Source of the DNA: Favolaschia claudopus
Lineage: Eukaryota > Basidiomycota > Agaricomycetes > Agaricales > Mycenaceae
Direction: 5' to 3'
Length of the DNA: 64,000 nt
Assembly (NCBI GenBank): GCA_037176885.1
Contig: JAWWNJ010000236.1
Span: forward strand, 151,873 to 215,872
Shown: positions 45,801 to 55,974 of the stretch, one piece after another
Numbering within the stretch: the stretch's first letter is position 1
Layout of the letters: the number at the start of each line of letters is the position of its first letter
Notes under the pieces: model-generated
What the model was told of the DNA's origin: nothing
Databases searched by the model: none
What the model saw: the letters and a program-made list of their open reading frames with translations, nothing else
Translations under genes and position numbers: made by a program

Positions 45801-46018
45801 GACGAGGAACTCGAGAGACGCGGTACACTTACTTGAAGGAGGCCATTCTGAAGCGCACCCACCTCTCACAGCTTGCCTCCAGCGGCTCTACGGGCCTTGT
45901 CGAGCAGTCGACATCTCAAGGGAATGCAGCGGAAACATTGATGGATATCGATGGCGGCGATGACGGCGGATACGACAGCGAGGAGGACTTTTACGGGCCC
46001 AAGACAGGGTTGGGTATA
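42893..46018 (+). pseudogene. Decayed copy of a widespread Agaricomycete multicopy gene, possible transposase
   Basis: The N-terminus is basic and coiled-coil-like. Later blocks are LKEKGAVPD-stop-TRDMINNLVAL, VGVLKRFAENLG, then after an intron VTLSGDGTTHKNINLESH, GIGMAINHTSEKQLEGW and HSDHAEDQKKLFRL, EIDLFIWGGCCMHKSSN, LAGAIFRHKDRKRGQQDTL, CFPDTSNTRF-stop-SHAAA, LEVTNDGNEGEFGIVRQ and RRIDASGASREKKHAQ. This is a gene family I know from many mushroom genomes, without assigned function. Conserved acidic positions (GDGTT, PDTSNTRF, NDGNEGEFG) could form a DDE-type centre, which is my inference. In-frame stops lie at 43438-43440, 44028-44030 and 44754-44756, a frameshift at about 45200, and about 165 extra bases at 44345-44510. 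Confidence 0.72.
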
Positions 46019-46620
46019 TAGCATACATAGAATAGTGGCTGATATTGGGTTGATAGTAGCAGTAGAAGCCCAGAATGTAGAGGGAGATGTCAACGAGATT
46101 TTGCCACGATGTGACATTAGCCGAGCTTAGTCAGCGCACGATTTCCGAACCGCTGTTGCCTGTACTCACTTACTTCGATGTCTGGGAGCGCTTTGTTGGA
46201 AGGGAAAAACGCACGTTGCAGTTAACTCATTGGGGGACTGACGAAAGCTGCGGTATAAGTGCTACCAAGACTATCAAAAGACTACGAACCTTGATTTACG
46301 GGAGCAGAGTCGAATGCACGACAGGATACTGACTGCGTCAAGACACATCTCCCGCCCTTTAAGTAGCTTGGAGCCAGAAGGCTCAGGATTGTGCTTGAGA
46401 GGGCTGCGTTGAGGGCAGGGCTGCGTACCCTTTTCAGTTGTTCTATGTCAGAAAAGTTCCCGTGCAAGAAGCTGACCCATTTCGATTTGCGACGGCGCGA
46501 CGTGACAGTCTCTGTGGCACCACAATTGTAACATGCTCTCGTGTGATCACTCAGCGCCGTCGTCGTGTGGTGGGTAGTCGAATTTTGAGCTACAGGTGGC
46601 GTACTGTAGCACTCTGTTTG
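46019..46620. other. No gene recognised
   Basis: This lies downstream of the decayed multicopy gene. Short unrelated frames only. Confidence 0.35.
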
Positions 46621-46731
46621 GGAATGCTGCGAGCTCGTGCTGAGAGAGGGAAGAAAAAAGATGGTATATTTATGATTGCGGTGAGGGGGGTGATGTGACC
46701 CTCGCAGCGAGCGCTCTCAGGCCGGAACCCA
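46621..46731. repeat. Direct repeat, copy 1 (about 110 bp)
   Basis: From ggaatgctgcgagctcgt to ggccggaaccca this matches 46921-47029, differing by a 2-bp insertion in a G run. The two copies start exactly 300 bp apart. They may be remnants of small LTRs or of a tandem duplication. Confidence 0.85.
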
Positions 46732-46920
46732 AAGTCGGCGCGAAGCTGCACGAAACTGTAGAACTAAATATGATGTACATGCAATATGTATAGTGGGACA
46801 ACCAAAAAAAACGAGAGCACGGGCGAAGGAACGCGCCCGGTGGTGGTGGTGAGGAGAAAAGACGCGATGAGTCACAGTGATGACTCCCACGTGCATTCCT
46901 CCGAGTGTATACACTCACTA

Positions 46921-47029
46921 GGAATGCTGCGAGCTCGTGCTGAGAGAGGGAAGAAAAAAGATGGTATATTTATGATTGCGGTGAGGGGTGATGTGACCCT
47001 CGCAGCGAGCGCTCTCAGGCCGGAACCCA
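46921..47029. repeat. Direct repeat, copy 2 (about 109 bp)
   Basis: This is the second copy of the unit at 46621-46731. The intervening 189 bp contain a palindromic gagtcacagtgatgactc but no gene. Confidence 0.85.
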
Positions 47030-47114
47030 GGAAGACAAGGCAGCCCGAGGGAGGAGGGGTTGCCGGGGCAGCGAGGAGAGTGAGCTGAGGCCAAGAGAGC
47101 GAGAAATGGTGCGG

Positions 47115-48155
47115 CTACAGAGCATCGTCTCCGCGCCAAACCAATCCCGGGGCGACAACCATGGAGGTTGGTTGAATAAGTGGGGGGTCGGAGAGAAGGC
47201 GTTTACTCAACCCCACAATGACATCAGGTGGCGTGTCAATGTATAGTTTGAAGCAGTCAGAAGTCCAACGGCCCAGGCGCTGAATGTCAAGGTCGAGAGA
47301 CCGATGAGTCGATGAGAGTGCGTCAGCAAGGTAGTTCTGTTCAGAGGAAACCCATACGCAGGAAATGGAAAAGCCGAAGGATAGCGCAAGAAGGAAAAGC
47401 TCCCTCAAGAGGGCCTGCGCCGGCGCCTCCCGAATCGAACCTCCATTCAAGCCAGCCACGCCACCGGTGTTATCAACCCGAAGTAGGAGCTGGGACCCGG
47501 CCCAGGCTGGAGATGCCCAGATAGGCCCCCGGTCACTACCTATTAGGTTCGTCACATTGACGCCCGATATTTGGGCTGATTTACTCTATGATTTTGGCCC
47601 TCAAACAGACTGATTTACTCTATTTGTGACGAACATCTGGGGTAATTTCGAATTTTTTGCGCCTGGATCCCCAAACGGCCTTTTGTGAAGCAAATTGAGC
47701 TTAAAACTGCTCAGAATCATCCAATTTCTGTTGATTTTGCTGCTCACCGCCCCCAAATCTGTCTTGGAATCTGCTTGTAATTGCCCCAGACCGACTTCAG
47801 ATCTCAAAAATTTCTCGCGCTCCGCGCGATTTACTCTATCTGCGACAGACATTGGGCAGTTTCCGCTTGATTTACGCTATTTTTGCGACGAGGGTACGGG
47901 GTTTTTACTCTATCTGTGACGAACCTAATAGGTAGTGACCGGGGGCCTGCCCAGATACGAAGAGCGTGGAGCACGGCCCACAGCTCCTTGAAAAGGATAG
48001 ACTTTCCCCGGTGCCGCCTGGGTACTCGTGTCGCAAAAAAATCGATAGGTGCCTCCGGGGCCCAAGATGACCACCAACTCCTTTCTGTTGTAGGATTGAT
48101 CCGTGAGCTTCCACTCCGTTCCGATTTCTTTTCGTTGTTTCATCATCCTTTGCAC
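47115..48155 (-). pseudogene. Retroelement RNase H fragment, split by a MITE
   Basis: On the minus strand the upper piece (48155-47958) encodes SYNRKELVVILGPGGTYRF and, one frame on, FKELWAVLHALRIWA. The lower piece (47513-47115) encodes SQLLLRVDNTGGVAGLNGG, ALLRELFLLALSFGFSISCV and WVSSEQNYLADALSS. The VDNTG and NYLADALS blocks are typical of RNase H domains of fungal retroelements, including tyrosine-recombinase types; GRWTSDCFKLYI after it resembles the start of the next domain. The 424-bp MITE at 47524-47947 sits inside RIWA; without it and one duplication the frame reads through as RIWASPAWAG. A frame change in the upper piece shows the element was already decaying. Confidence 0.65.
47524..47947. 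mobile_element. MITE with 10-bp target duplications, Mutator-like
   Basis: The ends ggcccccggtcactacct and about 14 further bases are inverted repeats (47524 and 47947). The 10-bp duplication tgcccagata lies at 47514-47523 and 47948-47957, a length typical of Mutator-like elements. Inside, a motif like tttactctatttgtgacgaa recurs about four times with variation. No coding capacity. Confidence 0.85.
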
Positions 48156-48440
48156 CCGTACCGTCGCATCGCCATCACCATCCCCTTCACTACCTTATAC
48201 TCGGTATTGACAAAAGTAACCGTGAATCGACTCGTAGGGTCCGAATATTGCAGTATGTAATAGGTTTAAATGCATCAGAATGTTCTCATGTTTTAAACGG
48301 CACCCGACAAAGGCTGCACCAATCCATCAAGCACAACTGATCTCTCAACAGATTCTAATTTGCAGCTGTTTTGCACTGTTTGTTGCAACAAATGACTGCA
48401 TTTCCAATTTTCTTGAAGTACAAGAACATGCCCTCGGACG

Positions 48441-48590
48441 GTATGTCGGAAAAACCTCAATTCGGTTACAACGGATTGAGCTGGCTGACGAGCTTGGCAG
48501 GGCTTGGAACGCCTTGTAAGCCGCCCGCGGGGGGCTTGTAATCCACACTAAGCCTACTTAATCACAGGCTTGGATTATGGGGGATTAATG
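48441..48590. repeat. Fragment related to the TGTCGGAAAA element
   Basis: This contains tgtcggaaaaacctc and then gggcttgtaatccacac and aagcct words like those at the ends of 37437-38810. Only one end is seen. Confidence 0.4.
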
Positions 48591-48639
48591 AGGATTGCAT
48601 TTTAAACAAGCTATTTAATACCATGTAACGCAAGAACAT

Positions 48640-49130
48640 GTCCTCGTCGATACAATCAATCACGTAAAATGCTTCCCGAGACGCACCAAAGATAGGGCAT
48701 AGCAAAGCTCCACGAACGACATGTTCCAGAGCAATGAACATAACGCCTGACTTCCGTTCGCGTATGGGGCAGTCGGTACGTGTTTTGGGTGCCAGGTCGA
48801 GCTTCGGAATGGCCGTATCATTGCCAAATCCAGAGTGTGCCGATTAGGCAGGAAGCATCGAAAGACCAGCGCAAGTTCTCCCATTGCAAGTGGATCGTCT
48901 TCCGCGTCGTAAATGACTGAATCGTAGCGGGGCCTGTTGTGAAATGATGAATTGCAGCGAAGTACATCGCGTTGGCTTTTCCAGGTGACAGTGGACTGAA
49001 AGTCGACGTAAAGGGCCTTGCACGGAAGAATCTGTGGTCGCTTTGTGAGAAGATTTCGAAGAAAACCAGGTGCAAAATACCTCAAGATCATCCTCCAAAC
49101 GGATTGAATGAGACGGATGATGGCGCGCAA
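48640..49130 (-). pseudogene. C-terminal fragment of a transposon-encoded protein
   Basis: The minus strand encodes VTWKSQRDVLRCNSSFHNRP, RYDSVIYDAEDD, GELALVFRCFLPN, TLDLAMIRPF and, with a frame change, GASREAFYVIDCIDEDMFLR. This arrangement (a CxPSFHxxPRYD block, then LALVxPF, then DxDMFLR) is common at the C-terminal ends of DNA-transposon proteins in mushroom genomes. I could not settle the exact family. The N-terminal part is absent. It abuts the Helitron-derived region at about 49150. Confidence 0.5.
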
Positions 49131-49235
49131 GATACTCCCTCAGTTTCATGTTGAATTCCGGAAGAGTGGATTTTTATGTTCCTTTGATTCGAGCGCGTAG
49201 GGTGAAATGCGTTTATCTGGCGCACCAAGGGACCA

Positions 49236-52098
49236 ATGATCCCGGGAAGCCGGATTCGGGGAGGGGATGAGCTCGTCCTCGACTTTCTGACTCTTTTTCC
49301 ACGTGTCTACATGCATGTCGAGTCGTGCCATTGTTTCCTTGACTCCGCAATCTGGGCGCAGTGGCCTGACCGCGAAACTCAGCCGCTCCTCTTTGAAACC
49401 GTGCAGAGATGTATGGTTCATGGTCCGTGTGGGGCTCTTAATCCCCGAGCTCCATGCATGGAAAACGGCCGCTGTACAAAATTCTTCCCAAGCCATTCCA
49501 GGCGTACACGTCAATGGATACAGATGGATACCCCCTCTACCAGCGTCCCGAAGACGGCCGTGAATACCCTGTCGGACGGCACAGTGTCGATAATTCCTGG
49601 ATCGTTCCCTACTCCCCATACCTCTCCGCCAAATTCGACTGCGATATCAATGTGGAGTGCGCCGTGACGGTCAAGTCTATCAAATATCCCTTCAAATACA
49701 TTCACAAGGGAGGCTCTGGAAGTCGATCGAGACGAAATAAACCTACATTGACGGAAGATACATTGGACCTCCGGAGGCTGCGTGGCGCATCTTCCATTTC
49801 GACCCACACACTCAGATTCCCAATGTTGTCCGCCTTCCCGTCCATCTTAAAGAGCAGCACATGGTGACGTTCGAGCCTGGCGAGAATCCTGAGGAAGTTC
49901 TTGCACGCGGCCAGACCGCGATCAGTAAACTCAACGCATTCTGTGCGGCTAACCGGGATGAAGGTCGCTTAGGTATCGAGGCTCGGAAGTACACGTATCA
50001 GGAATTCCCGCAATACTTCACATGGAAAGAGGGGTCAAAGGATTTCGGATCCGCGTTGGGCAATACGGCAGCAAGGCGGGGCATTAGGGCGAATGTACTT
50101 TGTCTCACCCGCTGGAGGCGAGAGATTCTATCTTCAAACTCTCCTCTCAATTGTCAAGGGTCCGCGATCTCATGAAGACCTGTATCGCTAGGAAGGTGAG
50201 CAGGGTTTTCACTCACCTAAAGTGCCGCAGCAACAAATTCCTTTGTTAATATAGGTGTGAGATATGACTCCTACCGCCAGGTTTGTCTCGCTCGGGGCTT
50301 ACTCCAAGACGACAGCGAGTGGCGCCTCTGTCTCTCTGAGGCAGCAGAGATGCAAACCGGTACACGTCTCCGACACCTCTTCGCAACACTTCTACTTTTC
50401 TGTAACCCGACGGATCCGCGCAAGCTCTGGGAGGAGTTTCGCGCCCATATCTGTGACGATCTTGATCGCCGTTTGCGGCGAATGGGTGTCGAGAATCTCT
50501 CACCGATGCCGACATATACGACTACGACGGCCTGTTCTTGCTCAATGCTATCCTCAGGAATCGAGCCGTTCGTTGGAGATTTCGAGTTGCCCGTCCCCGA
50601 ACGCGACTGGAGTGATGTTGGGGACAATCCCTTGATCGCTGAGCAGCTGGACTACAACCAGGCCGACGAGCGCGCGCAAGCGGAGGCCAATGTTGCGCGT
50701 ATGAATCCTGAGCAGCAGCATGCGTTCAACAAAGTCGTCGAATCGGTGGAAGAAAAGTTGGGAAAGGTTTTTTTCCTCAGCAGAGCTGGCGGCACCGGCA
50801 AGACCTTTGTCTACAACACCCTCGCACATCACTTCCGCGCCAAGTTCTGTGTAGTTGTCTGCGTCGCCTCTTCCGGAATTGCTGCTTTACTCTTGCGTGG
50901 AGGAAGAACAGCCCATTCTGTCTTCAAGATTCCGATTGATGGTCTGAATGCCAAATCTACGTGTAATATCCCCAAGGAGAGTCTTCGGGCAGGGCTTATG
51001 CGAGCGACTAAGCTTGGGATCTGGGACGAGGCTCCCATGCATGATCGCAAATGCCATGAAGCCGTTGACAGGACTTTGCGAGACTTGCTGGGCGTCGACA
51101 AACCTTTCGGTGGGATCACTTGGGTGTTGGGCGGTGATCCAAAGCAGATCCTGCCTGTCGTTCGGAAAGGTACTCAGGAGGAAATTGTGGACGCGTCAAT
51201 CTTTCGTTCACATCTCTGGCAGCATGTCGAGATACTCACATTGACACAAAACACGCGCCCCGATGTCGGCCTAGAGGAAGCTCAGTTTGCGGACTGGCTA
51301 TTGGATGTAGGAACGGGAAGAGCCAACCGGGAGGATGGAACCGTCGAGCTTCCGCAGGATGTGGTGTGCAGGGATGATGAGAGATTGATAGATTCTGTTT
51401 TCCCTGGCATCGACGGTCCAACTCCGCCACCCAACTACTTTGCGGAACGCTCCATACTGGCAGCCCGGAGCAGCGATGTCGATGGCCTCAACAGCAATGT
51501 CCTCTCCCGTATGACTGGGGAGACTCAAACCTTCATCAGTGCTGACAATATTGTCACTGAGGCAGGTGCGGATGACCCGACGATGAACGATGGGATGCCG
51601 GTTGAGTATTTGCGGTCATTGGATGCATCTGGACTACCACCTGGAGAGCTTTCGCTCAAATCTGGTTGCCCAGTCATTCTTCTCCGCAATCTCTCACCTT
51701 CCCAGGGGCTTTGCAACGGAACACGGTTGGTGATACGTCGTATGTCTGGTAGGGTTCTCGAGGCCGAAATCTTGGGTGGTCAACATAACGGAAAGGTGGT
51801 TTTCATCCCGAGGATCACTCTCACGCCATCCGGTGGTACGACAAATTTTTCCTTCATCCTGTCACGCCTTCAATTTCCCCTCCGCCTTGCTTTCGTAATT
51901 TCCATCAACAAAGCTCAAGGCCAATCGGTGAAATATGTTGGAATTGATCTGCGTACACCTGTTTTCAGTCATGGACAGCTCTACGTTGCTCTTTCGCGAG
52001 CAACTTCTCGCAATCGGGTAACAATTCTTTTGCCCCGCCGTACTTCACAGAGCCGTACTATGAATATAGTGTACCCTCAGATACTACAGAACATGTAA
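49236..52098 (+). pseudogene. Helitron Rep/PIF1-type helicase gene, frameshifted
   Basis: Helitron proteins combine a HUH endonuclease (Rep) with a 5'-3' PIF1-like helicase for rolling-circle transposition. The Rep C-terminal part is recognised as MVHGPCGALNPRAPCMENGRC, then KPFQAYTSMDTDGYPLYQ, VKSIKYPFKYIHKGG and EARKYTYQEFPQYFTW. The helicase is largely intact at 50257-52098: Walker A AGGTGKTFVYNTL, SSGIAALLLRGGRTAHSVF, Walker B-like IWDEAPM, VLGGDPKQILPVV, QNTRP, and the C-terminal motifs AFVISINKAQGQS and LYVALSRATSR. Frame changes occur near 49465, 49710 and 50040, a stop near 50190, and the Rep HUH motif is not found, so the 5' end is truncated or decayed. A second gene and a Helitron 3' end lie downstream on the same strand. 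Confidence 0.82.
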
Positions 52099-52953
52099 TA
52101 TACTCTTTACATCTGTCTACCTGATACTATGTAATGTACTTTGAGACCTACAGAATAAGATGTAGCACTTCGCCATTACTTAGCGCCCAGTTTACATAGC
52201 CACTGATTATGGGCGTCTGGCTTTGACAATCTTGAAAGATATTCTACCGAACTCTGCCCTTGATATGCAGCACATTGGACCAAGTGTTGGCCCTTAGAGT
52301 ATCTTTCGAAATGTGTTACATGTGTGCTCTAACTATCCCTGGCCTTAAGGACTGTATTTGCGATTGTTACATTTACAAGTCGTACAGTGTCCGATCCTCT
52401 TTCTCCGTCCATACCCAAATCCAATGTGGCGTCCCTCGCTTTTTGCAACTCCTGAAGATCACCAATTTTGAGAGACAGCTACGTCAGAAGGTTGCTTGAA
52501 AGAACATACCTGGATTGGAGGGACATGTCTGCCCAGTCTACTTTGCGGCCCTCGGGGTACTACTCCTGCGCTTTCACGTTCGACAACTTCAAGTGCAGTC
52601 TAAAAGGTCATCAGCTCAAAACTATGGGCATGGCTGCAAATTCATACCTGGCTCCCCCGCCAATTCCAACGCTGTTATTATTTGAATGTGTTTTTGAGTC
52701 CATTTTGCGGATATTTGCATCTCCAATTCGAACGTATCCCCCGTCTGACGTCAATTTGGGGGCCGGACGTCACACTTTGTCATTCCTTGTGCTCTGCTCC
52801 ACCACTCCATTTCACGGTAAGGTGATCTCTGGAGAATGGAACGGTAACATGACAAGTTTTGGGTACGCTTGGGTGTTCGCGTATTGTTGATACATAGTAT
52901 TTTCTCCACTCCATCTCCACACTGGGATCCACTGACGTATCTCTCCAGACCTC
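52099..52953. other. Region between the Helitron helicase and the second Helitron gene
   Basis: Short frames occur here without motif. The last part leads into a TATA-like box at 52954. No gene is supported. Confidence 0.35.
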
Positions 52954-52959
52954 TATAAA
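52954..52959 (+). promoter_or_regulatory. TATA-like box
   Basis: tataaa lies 59 bp upstream of the ATG at 53018, followed by CT-rich DNA and an AC-rich leader (ctacaacaacactcctacaac), a normal arrangement for a fungal core promoter. This supports separate transcription of the downstream gene. Confidence 0.5.
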
Positions 52960-53017
52960 CCCACGCGCTTTTCCCGTCTCAAACCCAACTTCCAAACTAC
53001 AACAACACTCCTACAAC

Positions 53018-54024
53018 ATGTCTTCTGCTTCTATCTTTGCCCTCGCCGTCCTCGAAAACCCCCGCGTTATCGACAAGACCAAGACTGTGGTCTTCGACGG
53101 CCAAATCTACCTAGGATCCTCAATAGGCGCGACCATCGGCTCACTTCGCTATTTCAATGCCGACAATCGGGACTTTGCCGACGTTGGATGCTATTGCGCG
53201 GTTATCCAGGTGTGTTAGAGAACTTTCTGATAATCATTCATATACCCACATCGGTGTCTACAGCCTGCACGCACCACATCCACTCTCGAGGTGTACTCTC
53301 AGGAGCTTGCTCCTCTCGACTATCATTGGTTCGGAGACGCTGTCTCGGTATGTCTTATTTAGCTCTCTTTTGTATCTCTTCGCCCTAATATGTTCTCAGC
53401 TCATTCCTCTTGGACCCCCGGACAGCCTGAACCTCCGCACCCACGCTACTGTTCACGTCTGCGGTGCTCCCACCAACATCGACAAAGAAAATTCGACTTT
53501 CGATATCAAAGCTGAGCAGTACCTTTCTGCGACAAGGACCCCAAACAACGTCTTCCCGGTTCACTGTGTATTCCCCGCAACGCCGAGGTGGGAGAAGTAC
53601 AAACCCATTCCGGGGAAGGGGAAGAGTGTCTCGGTGGAAGGCTTCCTCACTGGGCTCGAGTTAAACGATGATCGCCGGTGAAGCACTTCATTGTTGACAT
53701 CGAGAAAGTGACATTCCTCGGCAATATTAATGCCTCTTCAACGGCGCCGAAGGCTGAGGAGAGTCCGACTAAGATTGGTAGGTTTCTCATCTTTCTTTTC
53801 AAATCCCAACGGCTCATTGTTTTCCAGTCAACAACGGTACTCCTGCGCGCCTCAAATTTACTGGCTTTTTTGGAGAACAAACATCTCCTAGCGACGCATC
53901 CGAGCCAAACCCCAAGAAACGCAAGCTCACATTAAATGTATCAAATGGGCCGGAAGACCGGGGTGAAGGGTCTTCTACCGGTCGTCACGCAGCGGGTTCC
54001 AGTAACAAACACTTTATCACATAA
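53018..54024 (+). pseudogene. Second gene of the Helitron: OB-fold-like protein with NLS, one-base frameshift
   Basis: Exons 53018-53209, 53264-53347, 53400-53777 and 53828-54024 encode about 283 residues. The N-terminus reads FALAVLENPRVIDKTKTVVF, the middle LEVYSQELAPLDYHWFGD and HATVHVCGAPTNID. Then comes PGKGKSVSVEGFLTGLE and, after the frame break, VKHFIVDIEKVTFLGN. Alternating strands in this last part (GxxVSVxGFL ... FxVDIExVTFLG) resemble an OB fold of a single-strand DNA-binding protein. Near the end is NPKKRKLTL, a nuclear localisation signal. The exons sum to 851 nt; one base is missing at about 53672, giving a TGA at 53679-53681. The gene lies between the Rep/helicase gene and the Helitron CTAG end, so it is carried by the element. 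I do not know a named family for it. Confidence 0.55.
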
Positions 54025-54090
54025 TGTATATTCAATCTGTAACAACTACAACTTTTTCTCGCTCTGGCTGTAATTTGCGTGATGAGTCGC

Positions 54091-54117
54091 ACCGTAGCGT
54101 AGCACGGGTAACTGCTA
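54091..54117 (+). mobile_element. Helitron 3' terminus
   Basis: A hairpin (ccgtagc-gta-gcacgg, 54092-54107) is followed by a short spacer and ctgctag, then t. A short GC-rich hairpin about 10 bases before CTRR, with insertion before T, is the Helitron 3' signature. The same hairpin and ctgctag end occur at 37405-37434. The end is in the same orientation as the helicase gene. Confidence 0.7.
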
Positions 54118-54267
54118 GTACAAATCATATTTGGGGGAGCTTGCTCCCCCTTTTATCACCGTCACCGAAAAGCAATAAGCTGTGCTAGACGGCTTTTTGA
54201 TGGCGTCACTGCCCTTGACGTGCGCACGTCAAGATTGACATGCTCCGAGTGATATGACGTTCTTCCG

Positions 54268-55027
54268 TAGGGCTCCAGAATGCAGATGCTTACAAATGTC
54301 CGTCCGGATGCTTTGTAAGCACTGTCCAGTCCGTGGCCTCGGACTTCGGGAACCAATCGGGAACGGCCGTCACTGTCATTGTCATGTGACTTCGGACTGC
54401 GCGCCGAATGAACTTTTCTGAGTGTTCAACTTTGGTTCAACTCAGATTCAATTGGCTCATTTGAACCTCATGTGCTGTGAATAAGCATATATACAGTACC
54501 CTACCAACACCTATATACTCAATGGTTGCTTGCTCATTAAGAAAGAATTCAGTAAACATCAAATTTTGTAAATTACAAGCCTCCTCAAGTTACGAGCACT
54601 TTGCCACTAATGCCGGGGCTCAGGGAATGCCTTGAGCAACTTCAAAAAAAATTACCAGACTTTGTGCTACTACCAGTGTCTTGGATATACTTACTACTAC
54701 CCAGTGAGTATAGGCTATAGCTGTCAAAATTAATGATTCAACAAAAAAGGGCCACTGAGTGTGCAACCAGATTCATGAGGAGCAAAAGGGGTTTGAAGGT
54801 GGATATGAGGGCGGTTACTGAGACGGTTCTGAGGTTCGTCAACTGAATAAGTTGGTTACCCAAATCGGGCGAAAAACTGTTCGAGCCAATAATGTTGCCC
54901 GAATTTAGCAAGATTAGCTACTGTAAATGGGTGAATTGGACGTATCAGACCAGGATGTTGAATTCCCATTCGCACTGAAGCAAGCTTACCCTCCTATGTG
55001 GACCATTGTCCACATACCCAACATGTT
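54268..55027. repeat. Dispersed repeat, copy 2 (about 760 bp)
   Basis: This is a second copy of 31048-31797 in the same orientation, starting 150 bp after the Helitron 3' end. Differences are few: about 7 extra bases near 54418 and one extra T near 54312. Confidence 0.85.
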
Positions 55028-55664
55028 CTCTGCTGATCAGGATTGATTGCCACCTGATGACGCACCTTTTCAACTGATGGTGCACGGGTGATTGATCCTG
55101 CCCAAAGCTTGGGTATGGGCAATCACCCCGAAAAGGATCGTGCGCTGACTAAGCAACTTTCCCACTGATTTCGTGTCGATGCCTTGAAAGTTGAGCGATT
55201 GGCAGGTATATGTACACTCATTCGCTCTGCGGCGGGAATGGCTCTTTGTAATGGACGGATCATCAATCCCGCAGTCCTCACCCGATTCCTGGCACGGCTT
55301 CCTGACCAGTCCGAGGACTCAGTGCGTACACCCCTTCTCGCTCTCCGAGGCAACCAACCCCGGCACCGTGACACCGTGACCCGCCTTCGGCAACGCAACC
55401 AGAGCAGCTGCGAGCGTGACTGGGCAACCGAGAACGTAAAATTTGCTGCGATCAAGGGCAAATTTTGACTTTGGGGCCAACTTTGAGGAGCCTGGCGGCG
55501 ACAGAAATAGTCGGAAACGATGTTTCCGAGGATTTTAGCAAAAATGGGGTGAAAATAGGGTAAAAAATGAATATTTTTTGAACCGTCACGGTTTCCCGGA
55601 GGCAACCAAACCGCCCGTGCATACATACACACAGTACTTGGATGGCGTAAGATTCAAAATACAT
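55028..55664. other. No gene recognised
   Basis: Mixed short frames on both strands occur. The block near 55180-55470 has an open plus-strand frame (94 codons) without motif. Nothing is firmly supported. Confidence 0.3.
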
Positions 55665-55666
55665 TA

Positions 55667-55854
55667 CAGTCGTCACTGTCTTAACCCATACCCCTCGGTG
55701 GGGCAAAAAAAGTATGGGTTATGAGGGTTTTATGGGTTATCGCAGGTAAATATCACGTAATTTGGGCACTTTTACACTGTAAACCGAGGAAAATTTGCCC
55801 CCAAGATCATGGGTTATGGGGAAGTACAGGTATGGGTTATGACAGTGACGACTG
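55667..55854. mobile_element. TA-flanked MITE, 188 bp
   Basis: The ends cagtcgtcactgtc-taacccatacc (55667) and the reverse complement ending at 55854 are inverted repeats of about 27 bp with one mismatch. TA flanks both ends (55665-55666 and 55855-55856). The CAGT start and TA duplication are typical of Tc1/mariner elements. Internally, atgggttat recurs several times in both directions. Confidence 0.85.
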
Positions 55855-55949
55855 TATTCACTAAGGTCAATGGCATTATAAATACTTTGCAGCTTTGGAG
55901 ATTCACATCCCGCTCATAGTGAACGTGGCAGAACTGTTTGGCTGAGTTC

Positions 55950-55974
55950 TGCCGTTCTGCCTGGCAGAACGGCA
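55950..55974. repeat. 25-bp near-perfect palindrome
   Basis: tgccgttctgcc and ggcagaacggca flank a single central t. It lies 95 bp after the TA-flanked MITE. Its role is unknown; it may be part of a hairpin element or a transcription-factor site. Confidence 0.6.

Noticed and set aside
49860..50175. Separate short gene on the plus strand
   Set aside because: It is a frame segment of the Helitron Rep region (EARKYTYQEFPQYFTW) between frameshifts.
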